Source: Bicyclus anynana
Lineage: Eukaryota > Arthropoda > Insecta > Lepidoptera > Nymphalidae
Direction of reading: 5' to 3'
NCBI RefSeq assembly: GCF_947172395.1
Contig: NC_069104.1
Span: 11,187,355 to 11,251,354, forward strand
DNA: 64,000 nucleotides
The translations under genes and the position numbers were made by a program. Every line of letters starts with the position of its first letter. The first letter of the stretch is position 1. Of the stretch, positions 10,433-21,977 are shown piece after piece. The notes beneath the pieces were generated by a model that saw nothing but the letters and a program-made list of their open reading frames with translations, was not told the DNA's origin and made no database searches.

Positions 10433-11962
10433 AGGGCAAATATGGCTGATATACTTTTTGAAAAAAAATCACACGTAAACCTTTAAATGATTTATTTGAT
10501 GCTCGCGCAACTTTTTTTGCTTTTTCTCTTAAATTTTTGGTATTAAAAGTATTTTCTTTTTCCAGGAAGCAATAAACATTTATGCCTAATTTTGTCAAAA
10601 ACGGCGTAGCGTTATTGCCTAAATTGGGTAACAAACCACTTTCGTTTGCTATAATTATAGGTATCCAGTATTATTTATAACGCCAATAGTTACTTTAGAT
10701 ACACAATTTACAGCTAAACGGCTCAACGGATCTAGGCACGGAGATAATTTTTAATCGTGAATACGTACGTTACTTTTACTTCGATATTACTACTGGAACG
10801 GGGTCTACGGAACACATCAATGGTTGTAAAAAATATGGCGGCTATAGGCCTCCAGTAAACATACACTGGTAAGTGTATATTTACCTATAAACATTGTGAA
10901 CTTTAAAAAGTAGTAATAAGGTCCACTTTACTTTAAAGAACATTAAGAGTGTGCAATATGTAATTTGGTGGTTACAAATGCTTCTGGATCTCAGATTCTG
11001 GAAAAGTTAGGAGCCTGATATTTGGGTAAACGATATTTCAAAGTGTTAGCTTCGTTATGACTACACAAAATACACAATTTGTAAAACTTTTCTCGATAGT
11101 TTATTTTTTTGAAAAATACATGTTTTGTTTCACATTTTGCTTTCAATCTCGGGAAAAGCAAACTTATTTTCTTAAATTTTTGTTTTGTATAGAAAATTAG
11201 GTGTATATCTTGAACATGGCCATTTTGTTTTTCGTTATGTTGTTTAATTTACTTGCAATTAGGTAAAAATGGTTTTGGCACTCACGTCATAAAATTTGCG
11301 TCGCGCGTCAATCGCTCCGTGTTTTTCACTCACGTGAAAGTCATAATTCGGCGTCTCGTTTGCGAATCGAATTTTATCCATATCGTACCGACGCGCTGCG
11401 CGCTCTTAAGGTTTAAATCTTAATCCGTGTTTATTTCTTTGGCCAACAAAGTTTAACATTTAATATACTTATTTGCAGTAAAAAAGCTCGACTGATATAT
11501 CACGCTCAACAATATACAAGCAACAAGATAATCCAATACAAATAAACCGACAAAATAACCGATCTATATTAAGGAGATGGCTCGCTCCCAGACTGATCGA
11601 TAAGGAGCTAAAATTATTATCGTTCGGCTAACACCACGCCATTTGCGAATGCACTTAGACCCAGTTTGTGAAAGCCCGATTAAAAGTTCGATTAATTTTC
11701 AAACAACCTTTTAAATGGACTTATCAGTTTACACAAACTTTTGATGTATGCACGGGAGTACGATGATTAATAATATGTATTCATATTTATCTTATAGACA
11801 TTTACATTTTGAAATTATTATTATTATGTAATTTATTTGATGAAAATATATATTTTATAAACCAATAGGTAATGTTAAATTAACGCGTATGAATCCATTT
11901 TAGAATTTAAATGTTATTCATATTACTTTAGAAAACACCATAATTATATTACCTACTTTATG
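10433..11962. other. Unassigned region with a CpG-richer patch
   Basis: No exon or repeat family recognised. At 11270-11405 CG dinucleotides cluster (GCGTCGCGCGTCAATCGCTCCG and similar). Whether this is regulatory or an old repeat cannot be told. Confidence 0.4.
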
Positions 11963-12572
11963 AAAAAAACTGCGTGCAAACGCACGCTCGCTCGCAGTTT
12001 GACTCAAGAACCAGCTCATTATTAACGACCTTAAAGGTACAAAACTAGTCGGGCATACGCCGACGTTGTATCATCATATATTCATATATTTGTAAATTCA
12101 CTTATATTATACACGAGCCGGCGCCCGCCCGCCTTTGTCCGCGTGAAACTCGATGTAAACTTTCAACTACCCCTATCCTACCCCTACCCTACACCTAACT
12201 ACCCCTACCCTACTTTTCTGGTTGATTTTTTTACACCTTGTGTCCGAAAAACCCAAATATCTTACGGAACCCTATTTTTTTCCAAAATAAAATTAAGCCT
12301 ATGTTACTTGTGGATAATGTAGCTTTCGAATGGTAAAAGAATTTTTAAAATCGGTCCAGTAGTTTTTGAGCCTATTCATTACAATCAAACAAACAAACAA
12401 ACATACAAACAAAGGTTTCCTCTTTATAATATTAGTATAGAAATCATATATTAAAACTCACATGACACAACGTCGGCGTATGCCCGACTAGTTTTGTACC
12501 TTTAAGGGCGTTAATAATGAGCTGGTTCTTGAGTCAAACTGCAAGCGAGCGTGTGGTTGCACGCAGTTTTTT
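11963..12572. mobile_element. Inverted-repeat element with about 106-bp arms, invaded by a Helitron
   Basis: The left arm (11963-12069) and right arm (12467-12572) are near-perfect reverse complements. Both include GAACCAGCTCATTATTAACG and CGGGCATACGCCGACGTTGT. Arms of this family recur at 27928-28165 and 34080-34175, with GCCCGACTAGTTT and AAGAACCAGCTCAT. The spacer is mostly a Helitron-like copy. Fold-back/MITE-like; no target duplication could be assigned. Confidence 0.8.
12113..12441 (-). mobile_element. Helitron-like element with CCCTA-rich core (family H3-like)
   Basis: Minus-strand copy. The TATACTAATATTATAAAGAGG 5' end is at 12441, and a decayed GTCCGCG/GCGGGCG 3' hairpin region is at 12113-12150. 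A short CCCTACCCCTA-rich run at 12168-12212 links it to the larger arrays at 30868 and 35930. Confidence 0.65.
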
Positions 12573-13040
12573 AATAAAGTGTGTGAGTTACAATAAAACT
12601 CGTTACAATGCTCCGCATTAGAATCTTTAAATGACATCACGCTTTTGATATCAGGAACTAAATAAAATTACCAATAGAAGATAAACATAACAGAAGGTTG
12701 CTAATGCAACTTTGTCATTACGTTACACATCTTCCTTGAGACTTTTTCACGAGTTTTAGCAAGTTAAGCCAATCCACTCGCCCAGGTGCGTTATATTCTT
12801 AAGTACTCGGTAACTTTTTCACCCAGCGTCCCCGGTGATTGATGGCTTGTGATTAAGAGAGGCGCAGTATAACGTTGTCATGGCAACACAGTGCCTTAAA
12901 TCCTTAGTGTATTAACGTTGAGCGTTCTTTCTGAAAGTGGATAACGTTATTGAGTGGTCTTAACTTATATTATCATGGCTTTTTGATTCTGATTATATCA
13001 ATACAGTTTACTATTAAAATGTACCTACAATGTTTTTAAT
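12573..13040. other. Unassigned region
   Basis: No gene or named repeat recognised. Confidence 0.4.
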
Positions 13041-13108
13041 ATTTTTTTTTTGTTTACAGGTAAGCGCTGTTTAAAGTCATTCTACATAAACATTGCAGAT
13101 AAGTAAGT
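13041..13108 (+). promoter_or_regulatory. Candidate recursive splice site / 43-nt exon
   Basis: A long T-rich tract ends GTTTACAG at 13052-13059 and is followed at once by GTAAGC. This juxtaposed 3'/5' splice-site arrangement is the hallmark of ratchet points in long insect introns. A second donor, AA|GTAAGT, begins at 13103, so 13060-13102 could instead be a 43-nt exon. It is open in only one frame (AAG CGC TGT ...). The same arrangement recurs at 53510. No coding homology is claimed. Confidence 0.4.
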
Positions 13109-13109
13109 T

Positions 13110-13978
13110 TTCTATTAAATTAATATTCGAATATTTCGATATATTTTCCACATTAACATCCCTAAGGGCGCTTTAGCGCACGTTCCACTGCTGGGCCAGG
13201 TCTTTCGCCTTATAGGAGAGGGGAAATGGAGAAATACTCAAGTAGCACGTCAGATAAAGATAAAGTAGGTAAGTTAACTAAATATCCCTTTTTTCTCATC
13301 TTTTAGTCCTTTTGTAGATGAGTAACAAAATCCATTAAATTAGGTATATATAAATAATGATAAAATAAACTTATTAGTAAGTAAGTAATTAAGTAATTAA
13401 GCAAATCAGTTTAAAAAAATACCAGAGAGGAGCATCGGTAATTATCATTTCAAAACACTGGCTGTACAATTTATCTTTTATTCTGAACCACCCGTTGTTA
13501 ATCAAGATAAATTCCTTTTATCTTTAAATATCTGTAACCTTTTAATTACTTTACATTATAATTACATTAATTATAACACCCGAACTCCGCTCGTGTTTAA
13601 AATATTAAACTCCTTTGTTTCAAATGAATATATTAAATAAGGGATTAGTTATAACTCTTTTATGTCACGGTTATAATTGAAAATGAACTTTCGGTATACG
13701 GGTTTTAGGATTTGTTTTTGCGTGGGTTATATCTAAGTTTAGTTAATACACCTGTTGCTTCCCAGAAAGTTTAACGCTTCGGTATAAAGGTTTTGAAGTA
13801 TTCAGGGTGATAATCTAAAACCCTTTTTGTGAGGTATACATATACTTAGAAAAGGGTGAAATTCAACCTTGCCTTGAACTATGCCCAGCTGTTGTAGACT
13901 ATCTGTTAAATTATTAAAAATCTTTACTAATTTTGTATCTTTAATCTTTACATAATTTTATTATGGGCATACATAGTT
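13110..13978. other. Unassigned region with a small SINE-like scrap
   Basis: Near 13175-13215 a CCACTGCTGGGCCAGGTCTTT phrase resembles 3' parts of lepidopteran SINE/LINE sequences. The rest is AT-rich with no gene. Confidence 0.35.
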
Positions 13979-14262
13979 ATCATCATTATCATTAACAACC
14001 CATATTTGCTTCATTGTTGAGCACGAGTCTCCTCTCAGAATGATAGGGGTTAGGCCTTAAACTTTACACACGCAGGGAGTTGAAAAAATTATCATGTATG
14101 CAGGTTTTCTCGCGATGTATTTCCTTCACCGTTTCAGATACGTGATATTATCTAAAAATGCACATAATTAAAAATTTTGACGTACATGCCCCGGACCAGA
14201 TTCGAACCTACATCCTCCGGAATTGGAGGAAGAGGTCATATCCACTGGGCTATCACGGCTCT
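13979..14262 (-). mobile_element. SINE1 copy
   Basis: Near full-length minus copy running from ATCATTATCATTAACAACCCATAT (3' end) to the tRNA-like head with CCACTGGGCTATCACGGCTC. The B-box complement GGATTCGAACC is changed to AGATTCGAACC. About 280 bp, noticeably diverged. Confidence 0.9.
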
Positions 14263-14592
14263 AGTTAATAGTAACTACATAGGTATACACAGTTAAAATT
14301 ATCTGAATGAACAAGAGACGAACTTCAAGTATGCGTTTTATTTAAGAAATATATTTTTTTGAATGAACAAACAATTCATTCATTTTCATTCAAACAATGA
14401 ATGAAATGAATGTACGTACAACGGGATTAAGGCTCATCACGCCCCTCTATGAGGCAAGCCCGCTATTGTCGGCTAATGCAAGGAACGACAATACGTAGCA
14501 AATTGCCGCCATTCTGTTTTTGGGCTTTTGTCTTTTAAGGGATTTCTGTTTTATTTGATGAAATAAGAAATGCTTGCTAAGAAAAGGGAATC

Positions 14593-14816
14593 CTCATTCG
14601 CACGAGAGTTTTATCAACGGACGTTAATTAGTGTTCTAATATAACTAATGCATTCCCAAGTATAAGTTCAGACGACAGCGTATTTAAAACACGACGGTTT
14701 TTTTCGAGCTGTGTTGCATTTTTAATTTTGGGCGTTAAAAATAGACCTTCAATTAACTAACACTATATTTGAATGCTTTTTTAACGTTTGTTAAAAAAAA
14801 CTCTCGTGCGAATGAG
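14593..14816. mobile_element. MITE with 20-bp perfect TIRs
   Basis: CTCATTCGCACGAGAGTTTT at 14593-14612 is the exact reverse complement of 14797-14816. A second matched patch follows inside (AACGGACGTTAA versus its complement TTAACGTTTGTT). The element is 224 bp and non-coding. No flanking target duplication is evident, so the superfamily is unassigned. Confidence 0.75.
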
Positions 14817-15439
14817 TGCTTAATGTGACTAAAAAGGACGACGACGAACTCTCTGGCGTAGAAATAGTGTTGTGGTTTTTTAACAAGTTCGACTCCCAGC
14901 GCGGACAGTTAAGGATTTGATATTTTCGCAACTGGCTCAGGTCAGGGCTTGTAGCGATGTGGCACGTGAAATCGAGTCATTCATACATAATTTCTATGCA
15001 CCACAATTCTTTTTCAGCTAGGGAATGGACTTTAGACCCTCTGGTTTTAGTCCACCGAACCGCCAAGCTAAAAAGTAGGCCACAAAGCGAAACGTAACCG
15101 GGTTAAAAGCTTAAAATCATTTAGCGGCAGCAATAAATATTAAACTTTTTCCAAAATAACTTTTTTCTATCTACCCCCCGAATGCAAACAACGTTTATCG
15201 GATTCCGCAGTATATTCGAAATACCGGCTCTCAATTAGCGGCGGGTTTTATTAGAGTTGTGTAACCAGAGCAATATGAGTTTTAATGTAGTGTTCTTTGG
15301 GTTTAATTTTGGTTATAGTCATGTTTGAAGCGGCTGGCCCATATCAAAACCCAGTAAGGGAGTTTTTGTCATAATGGGTTTTGCATATAGATTGACGTAA
15401 GCGCGAACAGCGTGCAAGAAGCATAGTAGTACCTACCTA
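14817..15439. other. Unassigned region
   Basis: No gene or repeat family recognised. Confidence 0.35.
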
Positions 15440-15550
15440 TTACTACCCATTGGCTGGTGGGAGTATTCTGCCGTGGCTAATTACCACCCTGTCGGAAAAG
15501 ACATACTGTACTTAGCGTTCCGGTACAAAGTCGTGTAGAACCGAAAGCAG
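15440..15550 (+). mobile_element. SINE2 internal fragment
   Basis: TGGCTGGTGGGAG, CCGTGGCTAATTACCACCCT and TTAGCGTTCCGGTAC match the SINE2 body. The head and tail are missing. Confidence 0.75.
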
Positions 15551-15571
15551 TGGCGAAAGAAATGTCCCAAA

Positions 15572-15752
15572 CGGTGAATGAAAAATATAGTGAGGGAACC
15601 TGCATATTTGAGAATTTTCTTAACTCTCTTCGTGTGTGAAGTCTGCCAATCCGCATTGGGCCAGCGTGGTGGACTAATCTCTATCCCCTCTCATTCTGAG
15701 AGGAGACTTGTGCTCAATAGTGAACCGTATATGGTTTAATAATGATGATGTC
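15572..15752 (+). mobile_element. SINE1 copy lacking its tRNA head
   Basis: Begins within CAAACGGTGAA.GAAAAATAT and runs to the SINE1 3' end TATGGTTTAATAATGATGA. The join to the preceding SINE2 fragment shows old rearrangement. Confidence 0.8.
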
Positions 15753-16905
15753 TACTTAAATGCAAAGATTACATATAAAGAAAATACTACTTAAGCATGT
15801 TTTGAAATTTCTTTATATTTAAATACATTTACAGTGTTTTCAGCAAAAGCTGCGAATTACGTAGTAAGTGGAACGGAAAGCGGTGGGATTTGAATTTTTA
15901 AACAGATTATTTCTGTGCCGAGGTGGTTATTTGAGGTTATGTTGTACGCTAACTTTACTGGGGCTTACTAGTATGAAGAACATTCGAATACATTGAAACT
16001 ACCTACTTGTTTGTTACATAATTAACCCTTTCCGGAGCGAAAATAGCATTTGTGACTAAGTTTTTGAAGATAATGTACGAATGTCTTACATTTCCGGAAT
16101 ACTTATTAAATGACCATGTTTTTAAGTTCTCTCTTTGTATGTTACGTTATTATAGATACAGAAAGATATAATGGATTGAGTTATAAAAAGATAATTCACA
16201 AAATTATAAAAAGATAGTTTAAACAATAGCGCTTCTAGTATTTTCTAAATTTCCAATTCCACAACATTCAATACTTCAAAACATCCTTTACCTCCCAAAA
16301 GAATACACATTTCAGAAAAATAACTTCAGTCGAAGAATACACCTAATTTAACAACTATCTCCGGCATCCGGAGCCCCTATTTGTGAGGTCCTGAATGTGT
16401 CAATTCACTGTTTGTGTTTACAATGGGCGCTTATTTCGGACGGGGGCCAACGGTAATTTGCCGTTTTTCGCAAATCATTCCATCTCGTTATCCGGTACGG
16501 GAAAATGTCTATTTTTCTCACAAAGAGTTGAAATAACATTGTTACAAGGAACTGTTTAGTTTTGATTGTTTGTTTTATTTTTATTACAGTGTTTCCCAAC
16601 GTAAAGTTAGAAATAAAAGAAGTTGTGATGACTAAAATCGAGAAAGGTATGCTTAGATGGTTTAGGCATTAAAGGAATTGAAATGAAACTAATAAAAGGC
16701 ATAAAGCGAGGGTGAATGGATATGCTGTAAAGGGAACTCTACCCTAAATCGAGGAACTTGTATGAAACTATTTATGGGAATAAATGAAGCGACGGGCATA
16801 TATAAGGGTCATATCAATTGGATGGAAGTGGTCTGCCTACCCTAACTAGCCACAGCTGATGCTTACCACCAAACCAGACATAAACTAAGAAATCCTGAAT
16901 AGACC
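15753..16905. other. Unassigned region
   Basis: No gene supported. A possible acceptor-like TTTTATTACAG at about 16577-16588 has no convincing exon after it. Confidence 0.35.
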
Positions 16906-17210
16906 CAGGGGTGTAGCTACCGCCGTATCAGCCGTATCATTGATACGGGGCCCCCGACCTACAGGGGCCCTTAAGCGTGAAAACAAGAATTGGTAAAATG
17001 AAATCCACACTATTTCAATGTTCCCACACTAGAACCCAATAAAAAATCTTGTGTAGTATATATATATTACTATAAACATTTTGGTACCAATTACTTTGTG
17101 GTGAAAGAGTTAACGGTAAATCAAACCTCCAGAGATTTTTCGGGATTTGCCGCTCATCTATTGGGTGCCCAACTAATTTTGTTACATGGCCCTTCCAAGG
17201 CACGCTACTG
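16906..17210. mobile_element. hAT-type MITE with 8-bp target duplication
   Basis: The element starts CAGGGGTGTAGC and ends GCACGCTACTG, so both ends read CAG..G.GT..C inward. It is flanked by identical 8-bp AATAGACC at 16898-16905 and 17211-17218. Terminal CAG and 8-bp duplications are diagnostic of hAT transposons. At 305 bp without an ORF it is non-autonomous. A GGGGCCCCCG patch near 16947-16970 is conspicuously GC-rich. Confidence 0.85.
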
Positions 17211-17639
17211 AATAGACCTAAACCGGGAATTAAATCTAGGACGTCCTTATTGTAAACGAAAAGAAAAACACCAGAAAGGTCATATTTTCTTCATTCGAGT
17301 TTTTCCTTGACTTCTATCGTAAAACGAATTTGTCTAAATTTCAGTCTCCCTCAATTCAATTTCACAGTGAAAATCTTCGGGAATTAGTTACTCGAGTGAA
17401 AATGCCAGTTGTCCCTGATCCTTGCTGAAAGGTGTCCGTAATTTGGGTAACATTTCGGGAACATTTTGGGAACGTTTCGGGAACGTTCCACGAGGGCAAC
17501 GGGGTCCTAACGAGCTGTCTGATAGACGGGTGATAAAAACGAAAAGAGGCGTGTGACCTTCTCCGATTTAAATGGAATTTCTTGAGAAGGGGTATTTCTT
17601 TAACGTGCATAACATTTTGCGAAGTATTTTATAATTTCA
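17211..17639. other. Unassigned region
   Basis: A run of GGGAACGTTTCGGGAACGTTCC-like imperfect repeats lies near 17450-17490; otherwise nothing is recognised. Confidence 0.4.
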
Positions 17640-17826
17640 CTAGCTGACGCCGCGTGGTTTTACCCGCGTGGTGGTAGGAATACGGGGATAATATATAGCC
17701 TATAGCCTTCATCGATAAATGGGCTATCTAACATTGAAATAATTTTTCGAATTGGACCAGTAGTTCCTGAGATAAGCGCGTTCAATCAAACAAATAAAAT
17801 CTTCAGCTTTATAATATTAGTATAGA
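17640..17826 (-). mobile_element. Helitron-like element, family H1
   Basis: Minus copy with both ends: CTAGCTGACGCCGCG at 17640 (complement of ...GCGTCAGCTAG) and ATAATATTAGTATAGA at 17826 (complement of TCTATAC...). 187 bp. Confidence 0.9.
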
Positions 17827-17941
17827 TTTAAAATTCAGTTACAGATAATCATATATCAAAATAATATAATCCATGGGAACTTTTACCATACGGGTAGAGA
17901 ACCTTCGGTTTTACACACATGGTTCCCATTTCCTGGAGATT

Positions 17942-18225
17942 CATCATGATCATCATTATCAACCCATATTCGGCTCACTGCTGATCACGAGTCTCCTCAC
18001 AGAATGAGAGGGGTTAGGTCAATAGTAGACCACGCTGGCCCAATGCGGATTGACAGATTTCATACACGTAGAGAATTAAGACAACTCTTAATTATGCAGG
18101 TTTCCTCACGATATTTTTCCTTCGCCATTTGAGGCACGTAATATTTAATTTCTTAGAATGCACATATCTGAAAGTTTAAGGTCCATGCCCCGGACCGGTT
18201 TCGAACCTACGCCCTGCGGCTATCA
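17942..18225 (-). mobile_element. SINE1 copy, head partly deleted
   Basis: ATCATCATTATCAACCCATATTCGG to the B-box complement GGTTTCGAACC; the tRNA head is then lost except for a CGGCTATCA scrap. Confidence 0.9.
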
Positions 18226-18227
18226 GT

Positions 18228-18345
18228 GACCTGAGATTGTAGGGACAAAAATGTAGTCTACTTGCTGATAATGTAGCTTTCCATTGGTGAAACAATTTTT
18301 AAACCAGTCTAGTACCTACGGAGCGTTTTCGTATCACACAATCAA
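18228..18345 (-). mobile_element. Helitron-like internal fragment
   Basis: GATAATGTAGCTTTCCATTGGTGAAACAATTTTTAAA and the following AGTACCTACGGAG resemble the internal part of the H3-type copy at 12290-12370. Confidence 0.5.
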
Positions 18346-19061
18346 GTCTTACCTCTATCAATTATTTAGTTTAGCAATGCGAAACTGATTCCCATAATTT
18401 TGATGACGTTATCGCATGGCTTCGTTAGTTTTTTGCGGATAATAGCAAAATAAACCAATTATTCACTATTTTTAGTATCGATGTCTTCGTAGTAAATAAG
18501 TTATGTGAATCGGTTGTCATTCGCACACAATTTGCTAAATTAAGATCGCAATACACTTAAACGCGCTACAAGCGAATTTGTATCCAACCTGTTGAACTTT
18601 AAAGTTGAAAATGGATTGCGAGTTAATAAAGCTTACGCTCAACTTTGGCCATTTTGAGGTAAGAAGAGTATTAGTTCGACAAGTTGTGGAGGTTTTCGAG
18701 TTATCTGGATCATTTTGCGGAGTATGTTGGAATTTGGACTTTGTTATTTGTGCGGTAAGGTTGATAGTTGTGTACAAGTTTGCGGCGATAAACGAATTCA
18801 CGCGAGCGCAGACGGGATGCCAACGCTGCCTTTGTTGTAGTTAGGACTTAACTAAACTATTAGGCAACCGCATTATAGTTTCGGTTATTACGGGATGACG
18901 TTTTAACATAGTCGAATTATTTTGTTAAATGCATACACGAACACCTCCCATATTAACAATAGGGGAAACGATTGTTTTACTAAATAGTAATTTACTAGAG
19001 CTTCTATTGCTTAACGCGTTCACAGTTCAGTGAGCCCAACCTGGGCTCATTATTTTATTAT
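18346..19061. other. Unassigned region
   Basis: Overlapping open frames on both strands (18535-18844) show no recognisable domain and are treated as chance. Confidence 0.4.
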
Positions 19062-19392
19062 GGTTTTTTTTTTATTCTTTACAAGTTAGCCCTTGATTAC
19101 AATCTCACCTGGTGGTAAGTGATGATGCAATCTAAGATGGAAGCGGACTAACTTGTTAGGAGGAGGATGAAAATCCACACTCCCTTTCGGTTTCTACACG
19201 ACATCGTACCGCAACGCTAAATCGCTTGGCGGTACGTCTTTGTCGGTAGGGTGGTAACTAGCCACGGCCGAAGCCTCCCACCGGTCAGACCTGGACCAAT
19301 TTAGAAAACCTCAATCGGCCCAGCCGGAGATAGAACCCAGGGACTCCGTCTTGTAAATCCACCGCGCATACCACTGCGCCACAGAGGCCGTC
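19062..19392 (-). mobile_element. SINE2 copy, near full length
   Basis: The minus strand runs from a poly(T) (tail complement) through CTTACAAGTTAGCCCTTGATT to the tRNA-like head: B-box region near 19326-19340 (GATAGAACCC) and A-box complement CCACTGCGCCACAGAGGCC at the end. Confidence 0.9.
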
Positions 19393-19420
19393 CAAAACTT
19401 TTGCGGACTTTTTTTTTATT

Positions 19421-19729
19421 TATCATCAACCTATATTCAGCTCACTGTCGAGCTCTTGTCTCCTCTCAAAATGTGAGGGGTTAGGGCAATAGTCCACCAC
19501 GCTGGCCCAATGCTGATTGGCAGACTTCACACACGCAGAGAATTAAGAAAATTCTCTGGTATGCAGGTTTCCTAACGATGTTTTCCTTTACCGTTTGAGA
19601 CACTTGATATTTAATTTCTTACAATGCACACAACTGAAAAGTTGGAGGTGCATGCCCCGGACCGGATTCGCACCCACACCCTCCGGAATCGGAGGCAGAG
19701 ATCATATCCATGGTGCTTTCACGGCTCTT
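19421..19729 (-). mobile_element. SINE1 copy, near full length
   Basis: From ATCATCAACCTATATTCAGCTC to the head GATCATATCC..TTTCACGGCTC. It lies next to the preceding SINE2 in the same orientation. Confidence 0.92.
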
Positions 19730-20514
19730 AGTATATGAGTAGGTATAGTTTTTATGGTTTTGCGGACGAAATATCAAGAAATGGTTCTTATAAAAACCTT
19801 GAGAACAAAACAAATTTCGTTTGCAAGCATTCTTCTACTATTCGTCACTTTTACTGGCCAACATTCTGTTCTGTACAGCACGATAGGTCTTACAACCGTT
19901 TTGTATATTTCACCCTTAAGTTTAAGAGACATTCGAGGGTTAAAAGACATGCGTACTGGTATATCATGATAGACTAAAAGAACTGCTAAATCGCTTGGCG
20001 GTCTAGCACTCTACCTCCCAAGCTTCCTACAATATAAACAAATAGCCACGCAAGTTCAAAACTTTTTACAGCAGATAATCAATTATTTATCTGTTTTATT
20101 AAAACGTTTGTTTATTATTCAATGAAACCCCTTGAGAGACCCTCGCATTAGTGACATCAAAGGGATACGCCCTCGCGTAATTGACATTCCTGGGATACGC
20201 GCGGATTCGCGTAGGTACTCGTAAATACGCACTTCTTAGATATGGATCCCTTTTCCGGCATCCGTTTTTCCATGTACGTGCAACTTCAAAGTAAAAGTGA
20301 ATTGTAATATTGTAAGTAATACGTGCATACATTTGCAAGATTACTTTAGTACTTGAATGTAGATGAGTAAATAATTCATATTGACAATGGCATTGCAATA
20401 TTTACTAAATATGCCTTTGACGTCATGATGTTGATGATTGTGTTGTACAATGTAACAGAGTAAATAATTTTAACCCGTTCAGATATGTGACCTTTTATCT
20501 GTTATGAACCTGAC
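19730..20514. other. Unassigned region
   Basis: GGGATACGC phrases recur at about 20161 and 20191, giving a repetitive 99-codon minus frame (20099-20398) that is not gene-like. A GCTAAATCGCTTGGCGGT scrap at 19983-20001 is a SINE2 piece. Confidence 0.4.
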
Positions 20515-20729
20515 TTTGGCTGGTGGGAGGCTTCGGCCGTGGCTAGTTAGCACCCTACCGCCAAGCGATTTAGCGTCCCGGTACGATGTCGTGTAGAAAC
20601 CGAATAGAGTGTGGATTTTCATCCTCCTTCTAACAAGTTAGCCCGCTTCGATCTTAGACTGCATCATCACGTACCATCATGTGAGGTTGTAGTTAAGGGC
20701 TAACTTGTCAAGAATAAAAAAAAAACACG
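20515..20729 (+). mobile_element. SINE2 copy lacking its head
   Basis: TGGCTGGTGGGAGGCTTCGG to AAGAATAAAAAAAAAAC; includes the standard CCGCCAAGCGATTTAGCGT block. Confidence 0.88.
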
Positions 20730-21528
20730 GTTCCTCATGATATCCCGGAGAAATTAGGTTTTTCACTTAGAGGAGGAGTAGGAGAATCTAGACCTTTAAA
20801 ACCTGCTACACTCCACCAAACCACAGTCTATAATTAGTAACCGATTTAAACCGTATTTACCTATAAGGTAGAAGTATAGGCTAAAACATTCTAACCCTCA
20901 AAAATGTCTGGCTTTCGAAAATTAAATTTTTCATATAATTTTGCACACATTTTTTTATTTTAATCATATTTACGGGTATTATTAAAGGCAGAATATCGCT
21001 TGAACTATTAAAAATCTCAAATAGAACCATAATATGTCCCATTATTTTTAATTACGTCCTTTAAAACGGCCATAAAATGCTGCAAGCTTTACTGTAATAA
21101 CAGGTTATGGCCGGTCGTGTTTATAGTTCAAATCGGTATTTTGATGATTCTAGAACATTCCATTACTACATATAGCTCTCATTTCAGCTAAACTGCCTCT
21201 CAAAGGAAGGTATTTTAATGAAGGAACACATGGTGATGTTAATACGGATTTAACTCTTATTACGTTTGCATAGAGTTCCAAATGAGTTAGTCGGATTATG
21301 GCTGTATAATGGTTTGTAAGGAGCCCTTTTTGGTTGGAATTTCAGTCATTGTGATTTCTTGGTACAAATTTATTTTAATTTAGGCCTTAATTGTGCTTCT
21401 GATTTTCTCTGTGTGAGCATGTACTATTTTACGTTGTATGCTAAATATATGTCTAATAAATTCGTTATTTTGTGTTAGTTTATAGGGCAAGCAGTTAGCC
21501 TGATGTTAAGTGGAGAGTTTTTATAAAA
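20730..21528. other. Unassigned region
   Basis: AT-rich; nothing identified. Confidence 0.4.
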
Positions 21529-21700
21529 CTAGCTGACGCCGCGCGGTTTCACTCACGTGATTTCCGTTTCCGTAGTAATGGGGATAATATTTATTATCTT
21601 CTATAGTCTATAGCCTTCCTTGATAAATGGGATTTTTCAAATCGGACCAGTCGTACCTGAGATTAGCGTGTTCAAGCAAACAAACAAATAAATTCTTCAT
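21529..21700 (-). mobile_element. Helitron-like element H1, 5' part displaced
   Basis: CTAGCTGACGCCGCGCGG at 21529 through CCTTCCTTGATAAATGGG to AAACAAACAAATAAATTCTTCA. The expected 5' end does not follow; a SINE1 scrap does instead. Confidence 0.8.
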
Positions 21701-21787
21701 CTTGATGATCGTCGTCGTCGTTATCAACCCATTGTTGGAGGTGCATGCCCCGGATCGGATTCGAACCCACACCCTCCGGAATTGGTT
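21700..21787 (-). mobile_element. SINE1 fragment with internal deletion
   Basis: Only the 3'-terminal GTTATCAACCCAT and the head-proximal TGGAGGTGCATGCCCCGGA..GGATTCGAACC remain. The whole middle of the SINE is deleted. Confidence 0.8.
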
Positions 21788-21939
21788 AATAATACTTATT
21801 ATTATGATTTTTAAACAAATTTTTAAAACTGCAACTCTAAAAATGAAGGACTTTCCATACAAACTTTTATTTTTAATTTAGGGTCAAAAAGTACCCTATG
21901 TTTTGCCCCATTTACTATTATACCAAAATTTATCTTGAA

Positions 21940-21977
21940 CAGACAGACAGACTTCGCTTTTATAATATTAGTATAGA
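21940..21977 (-). mobile_element. Helitron-like 5' end fragment
   Basis: ACAGACAGACAGACTTCGCTTTTATAATATTAGTATAGA is the complement of a TCTATACTAATATTATAAA start. Confidence 0.6.

Noticed and set aside
18535..18844. Overlapping open frames on both strands as a gene
   Set aside because: No domain, start context or splice signal; frames on both strands of similar length suggest chance.
20099..20398. 99-codon minus-strand frame
   Set aside because: The peptide reflects GGGATACGC-type DNA repetition and lacks any recognisable domain.
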